DNA of 64,000 bases from Heracleum sosnowskyi (lineage: Eukaryota > Streptophyta > Magnoliopsida > Apiales > Apiaceae). Location of the stretch: contig CM061245.1 of the NCBI GenBank assembly GCA_030848705.1, positions 72,093,564 to 72,157,563 on the forward strand, given 5' to 3'. A model generated the notes under the pieces. That model did no database searches, had not been told where the DNA came from, and worked only from the letters and a program-made list of their open reading frames with translations. Positions 40,585 through 50,484 of this stretch are shown piece after piece. A program made the translations under genes and the position numbers. How positions within the stretch are numbered: position 1 is the stretch's first letter; each line of letters opens with the position of its first letter.

Positions 40585-42414
40585 CTAATCTGCCTTGTAC
40601 ACGTCCTCCTCCTCATCATCCTCTCCGGAGTGAGTGGCAACATAATCATCCCCGGTAGTCGTACCAGGTGGAGAAGTATGATCCAGGTCTAAGATCCTGT
40701 CATCCTCCTCCATGTCATCCTCGCCAGCCAAAGCCACCTCCAAAGGAGTAGGAAGGTGAGGGCTTGGAAAATCAGAAATAAGGAGAGATCCAGGCATCTT
40801 CTCCAAAACAGCAGAAAAAGCGACATCCCATCCCTTAGTATACTGAACTGGGAAGAGGAGCTCGTCATGCTTATCAATCAAGTCCCCGTACTCCGTGGAG
40901 TCAAGGTACTCGTCGATGAAGTCATCCTTGCCTTTCCTCAAAGACACCAGCTCAGCCTGGGAGTCAGCCAACTCCTTCTCCTTCCTAGTCAATGTGGCCT
41001 TCAGCGAGCCCACCTCCTCTTGGGACTTCTCAAACTTGCCTTGGTTGGCCTCAGAAGATGAGCGCCAAGCCTTGGCTTGAAAGAGAGCCCCTTGGTAGTT
41101 GGCATTAACCTACAAGCAAGTTACAAGTCAAATACTTAAACTTGAAATACATTATTAACTACAAAGAAAAAAGAGGAGAAATACTTACAGCAGCCATAGC
41201 TTGAGATCCAGCATGCTCCACCCCCTCAATGGTGGAGTTGGAGACAAAATCCTTGTAATCACAAGGAGTCAGAGAGTGATAAGACCACTCTACAGCGTGC
41301 TTGGACACTCCCGCCACAGTGTCCTTCTTCCTGAGACCCCAGTTGGGGCGCCAAACTGAGCTTTTAGCCGAGGCAGGACCCTCAGCATCCTCAGTAAGGT
41401 CCACATGGGGCCTTAAAAAAGAAGTAGCACTGGAGGCACGAGGGTCCTTCCCTGCCAAGCGTGCCCTCTTCATCCTTGCTGTCTCCCCATCTTCGGGCTC
41501 GTTGGTCTTATTAATAAAGACCGCAGCTGTAAAGAAACACAAGGAAAGAAACAATTGGTATAAGACAATCTCAAATAAACAAAGGAAAATATGAGGTGAG
41601 AATTACCCTTATCAGAAACATTTGAGAGTCCCAAGGACTTAAGCTGGAACTCATCCAGGAGCACCCAAGCCATTGTGGCGTAGTTGTCCTTTGTAAGCTC
41701 AGCATATGCATGGGCCTCTTCATCATTCAGGATGATATCACTAGGGCTACCATCTGAAACCCTACTAAACGAGCTACGGAAAAGGGAGCCCCAATCCCCT
41801 CCTTCCCAAACCAAGTACATAAACTCTTCCTTCCATTTGAGGTTATTGTCAGGAATAGATTTGGGGTGAAAAATTGGAGGAGTGGAAGGTCGATGGTTGA
41901 TATAAACCCAACCCAAAGAAAGGGCTGAGCTATTCTTAAACTGAAAGATTCTTCTAAACAAAGCTACATATAAAGGAAAATTGTTCTTCAAACAAAGAAC
42001 AATGAAACATATAATGATTCTCCAGGCGTTTGGAGGGAGTTGGCAAGGGTTAATCCCAACATCAGCCAAAAGCCTGGGAATAAACTCATGGAAAGGGAAC
42101 CTGAGTCCCGCGACAATGGCATCCTTATAAATGCATAAAGCATCAGGACGCCAATGGCAAGAACGGTCCCCTGGGCCGGCTGGAACTAACCTATAGGGGG
42201 ACTTAACTCTATACATTTTGTTATAGTCCCTAATTAAATCGATTTCATGAAATTTGTTACTACAGTCAAAAGAATCTAAGTGGGACACAGAAGGATATTC
42301 ATCACTACGTTCTAAAATCATATCTTGAAGTGACATATGAGAAGAACGAATGGTGATACCTCTCTTAGAAGCTTTGTTCATTTTATGGAGGCGTTGAGCA
42401 GTTTTGTCAGACAT
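40585..42414 (-). CDS. Antisense gene of the Tat element, three exons
   Basis: Exons read on the minus strand: 42414-41607, 41526-41189 and 41109-40585. The introns are 80 and 79 bases with GT-AG ends: donors GTAATT (41606) and GTAAGTAT (41188), acceptors TTTACAG (41527) and TTGTAG (41110). Joining keeps one frame and gives about 556 residues. Exon 1 carries the conserved block with PAGPGDRSCHW, AGLRFPFHEFIPRLL and NAWRIIICFIVLC, which I recognise as the plant 'putative gypsy type transposon' domain (PF04195, from memory). The tail is acidic (EDDEEEDVYKAD) after a coiled coil (TLTRKEKELADSQAELVSL). The upstream in-frame TTG codon is not needed: ATG is at 42414. Antisense genes here are known in some Tat lineages; the function is unknown. 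Confidence 0.82.
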
Positions 42415-42712
42415 CTTCAAATCTTCAAATCTTCAAGAGAAATCCCAGAAAAAACTCCAGAAAAGTCTTCAAATCTTCAAAGAAATTCTCAGAAAATCTT
42501 CAAAGAATCCCAGAAATCTTCAAGGGATGAAGGTGAAAACCCAGAAATCTTCAAGGGATGAAGATTTATCCCAGAAAAACGAGATCACCACCGTACAAAA
42601 ACTCGCCGGGAATCGCCTTACCACGGAATAAAAGAGAGAAAAAACTATGAAAACTAGAGAGAAATTTTCGGAGGAAAAGAAGTATGAAGTGAAGAGAATA
42701 GTGAAAAATCAC

Positions 42713-42724
42713 TCTTTTATAAAC
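42713..42724 (-). promoter_or_regulatory. TATA box of the antisense gene
   Basis: The minus strand reads TTTATAAAAGAG, about 300 bases before the ATG at 42414. The leader between them (42430-42680) is rich in repeated AAATCTTCA-type phrases, read on the plus strand. This gives the antisense gene its own promoter, independent of the LTR. Confidence 0.6.
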
Positions 42725-42924
42725 AAAGTGACTGGAAACCCTACCGGTTAAGGAAGGGCAACCGTCTATAGCCAGTAAGGCCCATAAAATCCATTTATGG
42801 ATTACAAAGGCAAAAGCCCAAATAAATTAAGTATCAGGCAAATTCGAAGCCCAAAATAAGAAAGGCCCAAATAATTCAAGTCCAAATTAGGCTAATTAAG
42901 CTTGGAATAAAACCAGGGCAATGA

Positions 42925-43912
42925 TAAAAAATCGAGGTCGAAAAGACCCTTGATCGACATCGAAGGCTTGAAGTCGAAAATATATGGGAAATTGAGGTCG
43001 TATCATTCGACCTCACTCCCAAAATAAACTCAAAAATTAAAGATTTAAGGTCGAAAAAACCCTAAATCGAGGTCGCACGACCCAAGTCGAAAATACACCC
43101 GAAATTGAGGTCGTGTTCATCTACTTTGCACCAAAAGCAAGTCAAAAAATTAAAAATTCCAGGTCGAAAAGACCCTAGATCGAAGTCGAGAGATTGAGAT
43201 CGAAAGTACACAATAAATCGAGTTCGTGTCCCACGACCTCGTACTGAAATAAGGTCGAAAACAGAGGATTCGAGGTCGAAAGAACGAGGTCGAAAATGAC
43301 CCAGAAAATGAGGTCTAAACAATCGACCTCACGACGAGTACAGGTCGAAAATGACCCAAAGAATAAAGTCTATTTTGACCCAGAAAAAAACGAGGTCGCA
43401 GAGACATGAAGTCGAGATCGTACAAACGAGATCGAAAATGTATGGGAAATCGAGGTCGAAACATACGACCTCGTACCAAAATAAAGCCAGGATAACTAAG
43501 AAATCCTGGTCGAAAACACATGGAAATGAAGTCGACGTGTCGAGGTCGAAAAAAGCTTATGAAGTGAAGTCGACAGCTTATCAATGCCGAATGATCCTAG
43601 TCGAAAATGGCTGGAAAAATGAGGTCGAAACGAAAGACCTGGAACTAGAATCGAGGTCGAAAAATGGATGCTCGAGGTCGAAGAATTCTAGTCGAAAAAG
43701 GCTGGAAAAATGAGGTCGAGCCCATCGACCTGGGACCAGAATCGAGGTCGAAAAAAGGATGCCCGAGGTCGAACGATCCTGGTCGAAAATGACCGAGAAT
43801 CTGAGGTCGAATCCTTCGACCTGGGACCATTCCTGGTCGAAATCCTGGTCGAAATTAACTTGATTCCAGGTCGAATTCCTGGCCGAAAATAACCTAGTTT
43901 GAGGTCAAAAAA
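42925..43912 (+). repeat. Dense GAGGTCGAAA repeat before the Tat 3' LTR
   Basis: Roughly 40 copies of (C)GAGGTCGAAAA or its inverse CGACCTC lie in about 1 kb, irregularly spaced by 10-40 bases. Many neighbouring copies are inverted and could pair. Open frames on both strands (for example 43062-43322 minus and 43351-43713 plus) arise from the repeat and are not genes. The region lies upstream of the antisense promoter. Variable repeats between pol and the 3' LTR are reported for Tat/Ogre elements. Confidence 0.85.
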
Positions 43913-43984
43913 TGCCCTAAAAATAGAAAATTTTGGGAAAAATGCGCTATAACTTCTACGAAAACCCCAAGGATATTTTCCCAG

Positions 43985-43998
43985 AAGTTGGGGGCAAA
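43985..43998 (+). other. Tat polypurine tract
   Basis: AAGTTGGGGGCAAA directly precedes the 3' LTR start TGATATGG at 43999. Confidence 0.85.
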
Positions 43999-44502
43999 TG
44001 ATATGGTCAGAAAAGTAATTATAGAAATATAATTGACGGTCCAATGAAAAGGCTCGATATTAAATGCCCACATCCCTAATTATTCATAAATTTCGTAATT
44101 AATGAATAGGGAAAATATACAGCTCATTAAAAGAGCCCAAATTATGGAAATCTTATCAAAAAAGGATCCGGAATCCCAATTAAAGGCAATTAATGAATCA
44201 TAACCTTTATCAACAAGGAAAAGACTTCTCCAGCAAGAAATACGATGTTTATCCAATATCAAAAAGGAGACTTAATCGCTAAAACTCCTAAACATACCAT
44301 AAATACTAGGCTCCAGACGCCTATATAAGTCCCTGATCCTACAATCAGAACTACGTCTTTGGCTTGATTCTCAATAACGAATTGAGATACGTAGGCATCT
44401 TGTGAGGACCGATTTAGTCTCGAAACACAAGTGCAGCCATTAAAGCTCGAAACTCATTAATCCTAGCAATTAATATACAAGTACGTTTTTTAATCCACAA
44501 CA
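43999..44502 (+). repeat. Tat 3' LTR (504 bp)
   Basis: It is nearly identical to the 5' LTR (six substitutions, one indel) and has an intact TATATAAG at 44322-44329. The target duplication AGTAG follows. Confidence 0.94.
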
Positions 44503-44506
44503 AGTA

Positions 44507-44537
44507 GTAACTTGCAACTGGGTCACCAAGTTAAAAA
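44507..44537 (+). repeat. Left arm of a ~31-bp inverted repeat (partner 49543-49573)
   Basis: It starts GTAACTTGCAA and ends CCAAGTTAAAAA. The reverse complement of 49543-49573 matches at 26 of 31 positions. It may be the terminal inverted repeat of a DNA transposon that later received Helitron DNA. The Tat element is inserted at its outer edge. Confidence 0.5.
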
Positions 44538-44669
44538 GAATTTCAATCGCATCATGAAGTAACAATTTACTTGCAATCACAATATTGAACTTCAAATTAC
44601 TTGCACGACCATTAAAATGTGTTGACTTTTAACGGACAACTAGCGTAAAAGCCCGTGCGAGGCACGGGC

Positions 44670-45868
44670 CTGTTTATATACTGAAAAAATAAATTCGCAC
44701 CAATATATATACATGTCAAAATAATTTTGTAAATATGGTAAATGATAGTATTTTGAATTTATATTATATATGCATAGTGTATATATATATATTTTCTAAT
44801 TGAATAAGATTTCATAAAATTTGGATAAATTTCTATAAGATAAAGATCAAATGATTTTTTTAATCTTCAAAATATTAGTTTAGTTTTGAATGTCGTGAAG
44901 TGAATTTTATCAAATTTAAAAATTCAAGATAATTTAAATGGTTATTTTATCAGAGTTCTCCGTATATAAAATGAATGTATGTAAACTCATGTATTGTTAA
45001 TAAAATAACAATACATTTGTAATATAATATTGGTCACAAATGTACAAATATACTTTAAATACATCATAAAATTTCTTACTTTTAATTTCGTGTATAAGAC
45101 GTATGTAAAGTAATATAATTGTAATGAAATAAAAGTATATTTATAAAATATAAAATTGGTCATTCAGGTAAGACTATAGAGTGAACACATTATAAAATTT
45201 CTTTATTTTATGTAAAAGTCAATCTTGAAGTTGTCTTACTCTTTCCTTCATATGTACATATTTGTACCCTTTTAAACTCAATTGTATATGTTTAGTCTAG
45301 TATTAATTATAAAATATCTAAGATCGTAGTTTAAAAATTACACAAATTGAAAATTTATATATATATGTAATTTAGAATCATTTTTTTAACACAACCATAA
45401 AATTCTATCCCATGCGATTTTAATATTTGAATTATAAATTATCTTGTGTTTGATCTTATATGAATCATAATATACCTAAATAATTTAACATCTGTGTAGA
45501 CTCAGTTGTATTTATATGTATAATATATGTTCTAAACACTGGCGATTAACCGCTAGACGGTGACTAATCAATCCGAATGTGTTAAAATCGGATCGGAAAA
45601 TCAATTTTTATAAAAATCGATCTAGAAATCATATAATTTGGATTAACTGGGCACAAATTGGTTTAATCGGTCGAAAATTGGCTTACGAACCGATTAAAAT
45701 GAACAAAATATACCCAGCCCCTTTTTCAACCAACCAAGACGACAAAGAAAACCCGATACTTAATTGGGTTTAAAAAAATTTCAAATCGATTTTAATGGTT
45801 GCATATCAGTTTTATATATTTCAGCCGACCTAACTCAACCCTATTTAAATTAAAAAATTTGTTCCATA

Positions 45869-45913
<45 letters not shown>

Positions 45914-46680
45914 GTACATTATATAATACAACATATCATCTTATTTATAGACGTGTACATAACTAAAATTATTATGTTAATAAAAAAATATTAGCACTAA
46001 AATCGTAAGTTATACGTATTTTGGCTTTACTTGAATTTTTGAAATAAGGACATTGTGTAATATTTATTTTTTATAAAAATTATTTAACACATTCAAACCA
46101 ACCCAACCCGGCGCAAACTTAAGGATGATAAGTACGATTAGGCCATGAATTAATGTTTTGTGAGTTGGATTAAAAAATTTCAAACTTATTTAATTAGACT
46201 GAGTTGCAAAAATGCTTCCAACCCCCGACAACCTAACCCATCAACACCCCTAACTATGATTCCCATTTTTTACGGTCCCTTGTATAATTCTAAAATATAA
46301 AAGTTACGTATAATATGTTACTTATTTTAGATCAAATTTTGATTATAGATTTATCAATACTTGAATAATTCGTATAAAGCTAATAAGTGACATAATATTG
46401 TATAAAAATATAAATCGTATAACAATTAACATTTAATCAAAAAAATTAAGGGTGAATCGGGAGAAAAAAGCCTAGCGCGCAGAAAGTGAAATAATAAAAT
46501 TTGTAAAGAAATACATAATTATATATTAAAACTACGAAAACTTAAAAAAAATGGAGCTATATAATAATATAAACTAACATTTTTTTATTAAAAAATTGAA
46601 TAAACATGTTGTATAAATAATATAAAACAACATATTATTTACTCAAAAGTTGAAATAATAAAAGATAATATGATGAGTGA
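44670..46680. other. AT-rich DNA without genes
   Basis: Nothing gene-like is seen. There is a (TA)n run at about 45876-45902, and the 64-codon frame near 45579 has no recognisable features. Confidence 0.5.
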
Positions 46681-47460
46681 ATATACTTTATCTAATAATA
46701 ATTTTAAAATAAACTCAAAACTCAATGTATGACACTCAATTATGACATGAAACTGTTACGAGGAGGCAACATTTCTATTCTCGATGTTTACACACAAATT
46801 TGACATTTTCTATCTTCAGTAATAAAGGGGTGACATGTTTGTAATTTTAAAAATACAAGGGTAAAGTTGTAATTTCATGAACACTTTTTAGGTTCTTTTT
46901 GCCTCTGATGATCTTTTAATATATAAAAGTACATTTTTTTAAAAATTGGTTATGTATGTAAAATTATACATTTAGATTGTCCTGCTCTTATTTTCCATGT
47001 ATATATATATATTTTCGTATTTATATAATTTTAAATTCAACTATCTATTTTAAGTGTATTATTCATTACACACATTATCTAACAGCCTAGTTTAGAAATT
47101 AAGTAAATTGAAACATATTTTATATTATGATGTAGAATTATTTTTTAACTCAACTTTAAATTTATATATCTAAAAATTATATGATGCAATTATATCCACA
47201 CGTAAATGAAATATTTATCTTTCTTAAAATATTATCCTATTATTATCCAATAATCTAATATATACATAGAGACGAATTTTAACAAATTCATATTTTCCCA
47301 ATTTGAATTTGGTTACATTTATGAATAATTTAGAATTTTTTTTATAAGAAATATAAACCAACAATATATTTAATCAAAAAGTAAAGTAAAAAAGAGAAAA
47401 TAGGATTATAAGGGAACATGTAGCTTATCTAATAAGATTTTTAAAGTTAACTCAAAAATT

Positions 47461-47532
47461 GATGTAGCACAATGGTTATGATACTTTATTTGTAAGTGGA
47501 AGGTTTGTGTTCGAATCCTGAAAGCAACAAAA
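47461..47532 (+). other. tRNA-like sequence (copy 1), SINE-type
   Basis: TAGCACAATGG resembles a pol III A box and GTGTTCGAATCC resembles a B box. Between them TACTT-TATTTGT-AAGTG can form a 5-bp anticodon-like stem with a 7-base loop (TTT centre). The T and acceptor stems do not pair well, so it is not a functional tRNA. A second copy is at 48451-48522. Confidence 0.45.
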
Positions 47533-48450
47533 TTTCATATAATTTTTGCATAAACTATAGAGGGGTGTCATTTTTGTAATTATATGATAAATAAGGGTAA
47601 AGCTGTAATTTCACAGCCATTTTATTGGCATATTTTGCCCTTGGTTGGCTTTTAATATATAGAAGAAGATATACTTTATCTAATAATAATTTTAAAATAA
47701 ACTCAAAACTCAATGCAGGACACTCGATTATGACATGAAACTGTTACGAGGAGGCAACATTTCTATTCTCGATGTTTACACACAAATTTGACATTTTCTA
47801 TCTTCAATAATAAAGGGGTGACATGTTTGTAATTTTAAAAATACAAGGGTAAAGTTGTAATTTCATGAACACATTTTGGGTTTTTTTTGCCTCTGATGAT
47901 CTTTTAATATATAAAAGTAGATTTTTTAAAAAATTGGTTATGTATGTAAAATTATACATTTAGATTGTCCTGCTCTTATTTTACATGTATATATATATAT
48001 ATATATTCGTATTTATATAATTTTAAATTCAACTATCTATTTTAAGTCTATTATTCATTACACACATTATCTAACAACCTAGTTTAGAAATTAAGTAAAT
48101 TGAAACATATTTTATATTATGATGTAGAATTATTTTTTAACTCAACTTTAAATTTATATATCTAAAAATTATATGATGCAATTATATCCACACGTAAATG
48201 AAATATTTATCTTTCTTAAAATATTATCCTATTATTATCCAATAATCTAATATATACATAGAGACGAATTTTAACAAATTCATATTTTCCCAATTTGAAT
48301 TTGGTTACATTTATGAATAATTTAGAATTTATTTTTTATAAGAAATATAAACCAACAATATATTTAATCAAAAAGTAAAGTAAAAAAGAGAAAATAGGAT
48401 TATATGGGAACATGTAGCTTATCTAATAAGATTTTTAAAGTTAACTCAAA

Positions 48451-48522
48451 AATTGATGTAGCACAATGGTTATGATACTTTATTTGTAAGTGGAAGGTTT
48501 GTGTTCGAATCCTGAAAGTAAC
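48451..48522 (+). other. tRNA-like sequence (copy 2)
   Basis: This duplicate of the 47461-47532 motif is carried by the second unit of the 988-bp duplication, with intact A-box- and B-box-like segments. Confidence 0.45.
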
Positions 48523-48664
48523 AAAATTTCATATAATTTTTGCATAAACTAAAGAGGGGTGGCATTTTTGTAATTATATGATAAATAAGGGTAAAGCTGT
48601 AATTTAACAGCCATTTTATTGGCATATTTTGCCCTTGATTGGCTTTTAATATATAGAAGAAGAT

Positions 48665-50023
48665 CATTAAGTTTTGCCACATCAACTCCAACGTAAGCGC
48701 CATGTCAGCGTACACATCGGAACTTAAACTAGAGACTATTTCATCACCGAACTATGCACTAATTTTCAGTTAGTTCACTGACTGGAAAAAAATAGATTCG
48801 AAAAATATAAAACAAAATTATTTTTTTTTTGAAAAAGATAATGATTTTTTAAATTTAATTGTACTCTTTTAAAAAAATTGATATTCAAGAAAATTTACAT
48901 TTTTGATATCAGTTATTAATATAGGAAAAAAAATTGATTGAAAAACATGATAACTTTAAATATTAGTTTACTTTTATCAATTTATTAGCATATGAAATAT
49001 ATGGTACGTTCAATTCTAAATTTAACTAAACTATAATCACTCAGAAAAATATTTAACATTAAAAAATTTACTCTTTTATTGAAAAAAACATGATATGTAG
49101 ATATTTGTTCACTTGTATTAATTTATAAGTATATGGACTAAATGGTATGTACAAATTTAAATATAATTAAAGTGTAATGATTCGAAAAAAAATATTAAAC
49201 ATTCGAAAAATTTACAACTTTTGTACAAATCATTAATATCGAAAAAAACTTATTATCTTTAAATATTCATTCAACTTGTATCTATCCATAGGTATATGAA
49301 TTAAATGGATATGCTCAATTTTAAATTTAATAAGTTCAAAATTAAAATTAATTGATGACCTAATTTAAAATTGAGATAAAGTTGATGATCTAAATGAAAA
49401 TTGAGATAAAGTTGAGTGTGCATTCACATCATTTTTCTAGTTAGGGTTTTTAACGGAACTAAAGACAATAATCAATTTGCAAGTTTTTAAGCATTTCATG
49501 AGTTACTTTAAAAAAAATACTTAATGAGTTAACTAATTTTTTTTTTTAACTTGGTAACTTACTTGCAAGTTATTATTGACTATAATAATGAATGAGCCAT
49601 TAAATCTGAAAACGTTGGGGGCCTTTTCGGTCTTCTGACATTAAGAATTAAAGATATCATTTCTAGTAAAATACGTATCATTTAGTTGATTAAAAAAGTA
49701 GTATAAATATTTTATTTAGATTTAATTTTAAAAGGAACTAACGAAAGCCAACTTGATAATGTAACCGAGACCTTATAGAAACAAATAATCAAGTCATGAA
49801 TATGAATTAGCCTTTTAAAAAAGTAAATATTAATTAGAAAGTATGCAAGTGCAACACTTTAATTACACTTTAAACAATACTGAGAGGGAGCAAGTGCAAC
49901 TATGCAAGGGTGCAGGCGGCACCATTTTTGGAGACACCAAAATGAGAAGTGAGGAAACGAGCTAAAATTTTTGTGAAAGTGCCACGCAGACGTCCACTCC
50001 TTAGCTATTGGTATATATATACA
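48665..50023. other. AT-rich DNA without genes
   Basis: No gene is seen. It contains the right arm of the 31-bp inverted repeat (49543-49573) and the 20-base sequence GGGGGCCTTTTCGGTCTTCT at 49617-49636, shared with 33923-33942. Confidence 0.5.
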
Positions 50024-50052
50024 CTAGTATTTTACCCGTGCTTCGTACCGAG
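50024..50052 (-). mobile_element. Helitron-like 3' terminus (minus), interrupted by an LTR element
   Basis: The minus strand reads GTACGAAGCACGGGTAAAATACTAGT, that is a CACGGG arm, AAAATA, then CTAG|T at 50027-50024. The hairpin's other arm is broken by the 50053-56256 insertion (target CCGAG). The Helitron resumes at 56262, where an RPA-like pseudogene lies on the same strand. Confidence 0.6.
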
Positions 50053-50484
50053 TGTTGAAGCCAATTTTCGTCATGGACTAAGCTTCAAGATTAAATTTAT
50101 AATCGGGTATTCGTATAGAGCTCTAAAAGTAGGGATTTGATATCCATGGCAATTTTGGGGAGAATTAGGGTTTATGTGATTTGGGGCTGAGCTTGAGAGA
50201 ATTAATTCATAGATGGTAGAATTTCGGATCCCCTTCTCAAGGTGCCTACGTATCCTTTTATAAGGAATCAAGCCCACGTAGTTCTTTTCTTTTCACTATC
50301 AGATCCAGTTTAGGCCCATACTCCTATTCTTTAGGTGCAAGTCACCTATATATGTTAAGTTTCCTCGTTTATTATGTTCCCAAATATATTGGGTTTCTTG
50401 CGAGGTAGGATTAATGACCCGTTCGGCCTCTTCTATCATTTATGTATATCCACTAAAAGACCAGATTCATATTATGTATCAACA
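50053..50484 (-). repeat. LARD 3' LTR
   Basis: On the plus strand it runs TGTTGAAGCC to GTATCAACA. The minus-strand TATAAAAGG box at 50263-50272 lies just before GATACGTAGGCACCTTG, the block shared with Tat LTRs. Confidence 0.9.

Larger units (their letters stand above)
34043..44502 (+). mobile_element. Complete Tat-type Ty3/gypsy retrotransposon with an antisense gene
   Basis: It has 505- and 504-bp LTRs and perfect 5-bp target duplications AGTAG (34038-34042 and 44503-44507). The order is primer site, gag, pol with a dual RNase H, a 3.7-kb region with an antisense gene and short repeats, polypurine tract, LTR. The second (archaeal-type) RNase H and the antisense gene mark the Tat group (Retand/Grande/Ogre relatives). 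The two LTRs differ by six substitutions and one single-base indel. Only one stop codon interrupts gag-pol, so it is a recent insertion. Confidence 0.95.
44640..48663 (-). mobile_element. Helitron candidate, minus strand
   Basis: Read on the minus strand, the right end starts A|TCTTCTTCTATATATTAAAAG at 48663. The left end is the perfect hairpin GCCCGTGC-CTC-GCACGGGC (44651-44669), then CTAG|T at 44643-44640. Both ends and the A|T insertion site fit Helitrons. It carries no gene. The body is AT-rich and includes a tandem duplication. Other possible right ends exist (for example about 47668 and 49654), so the 3' end is better supported than the 5' end. Confidence 0.55.
46681..48664 (+). repeat. 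Tandem direct duplication, 988-bp unit, two copies
   Basis: 46681-47670 and 47669-48664 align along their length with few differences (for example GTATGACACTC against GCAGGACACTC, plus TA-run length changes). Each unit ends with CTTTTAATATATAGAAGAAGAT and contains two related halves, each with a GGGTAAAG(T/C)TGTAATTTCA phrase. Confidence 0.9.

Noticed and set aside
43062..43713. ORFs on both strands in the GGTCGAAA region
   Set aside because: They are by-products of the repeat, with monotonous composition (FRPR and RSKN runs) and no homology expected.
47461..47532. Functional tRNA-Lys gene
   Set aside because: Only the anticodon-like stem and box motifs fit. The T and acceptor stems do not pair, and the sequence is duplicated within a repeat.
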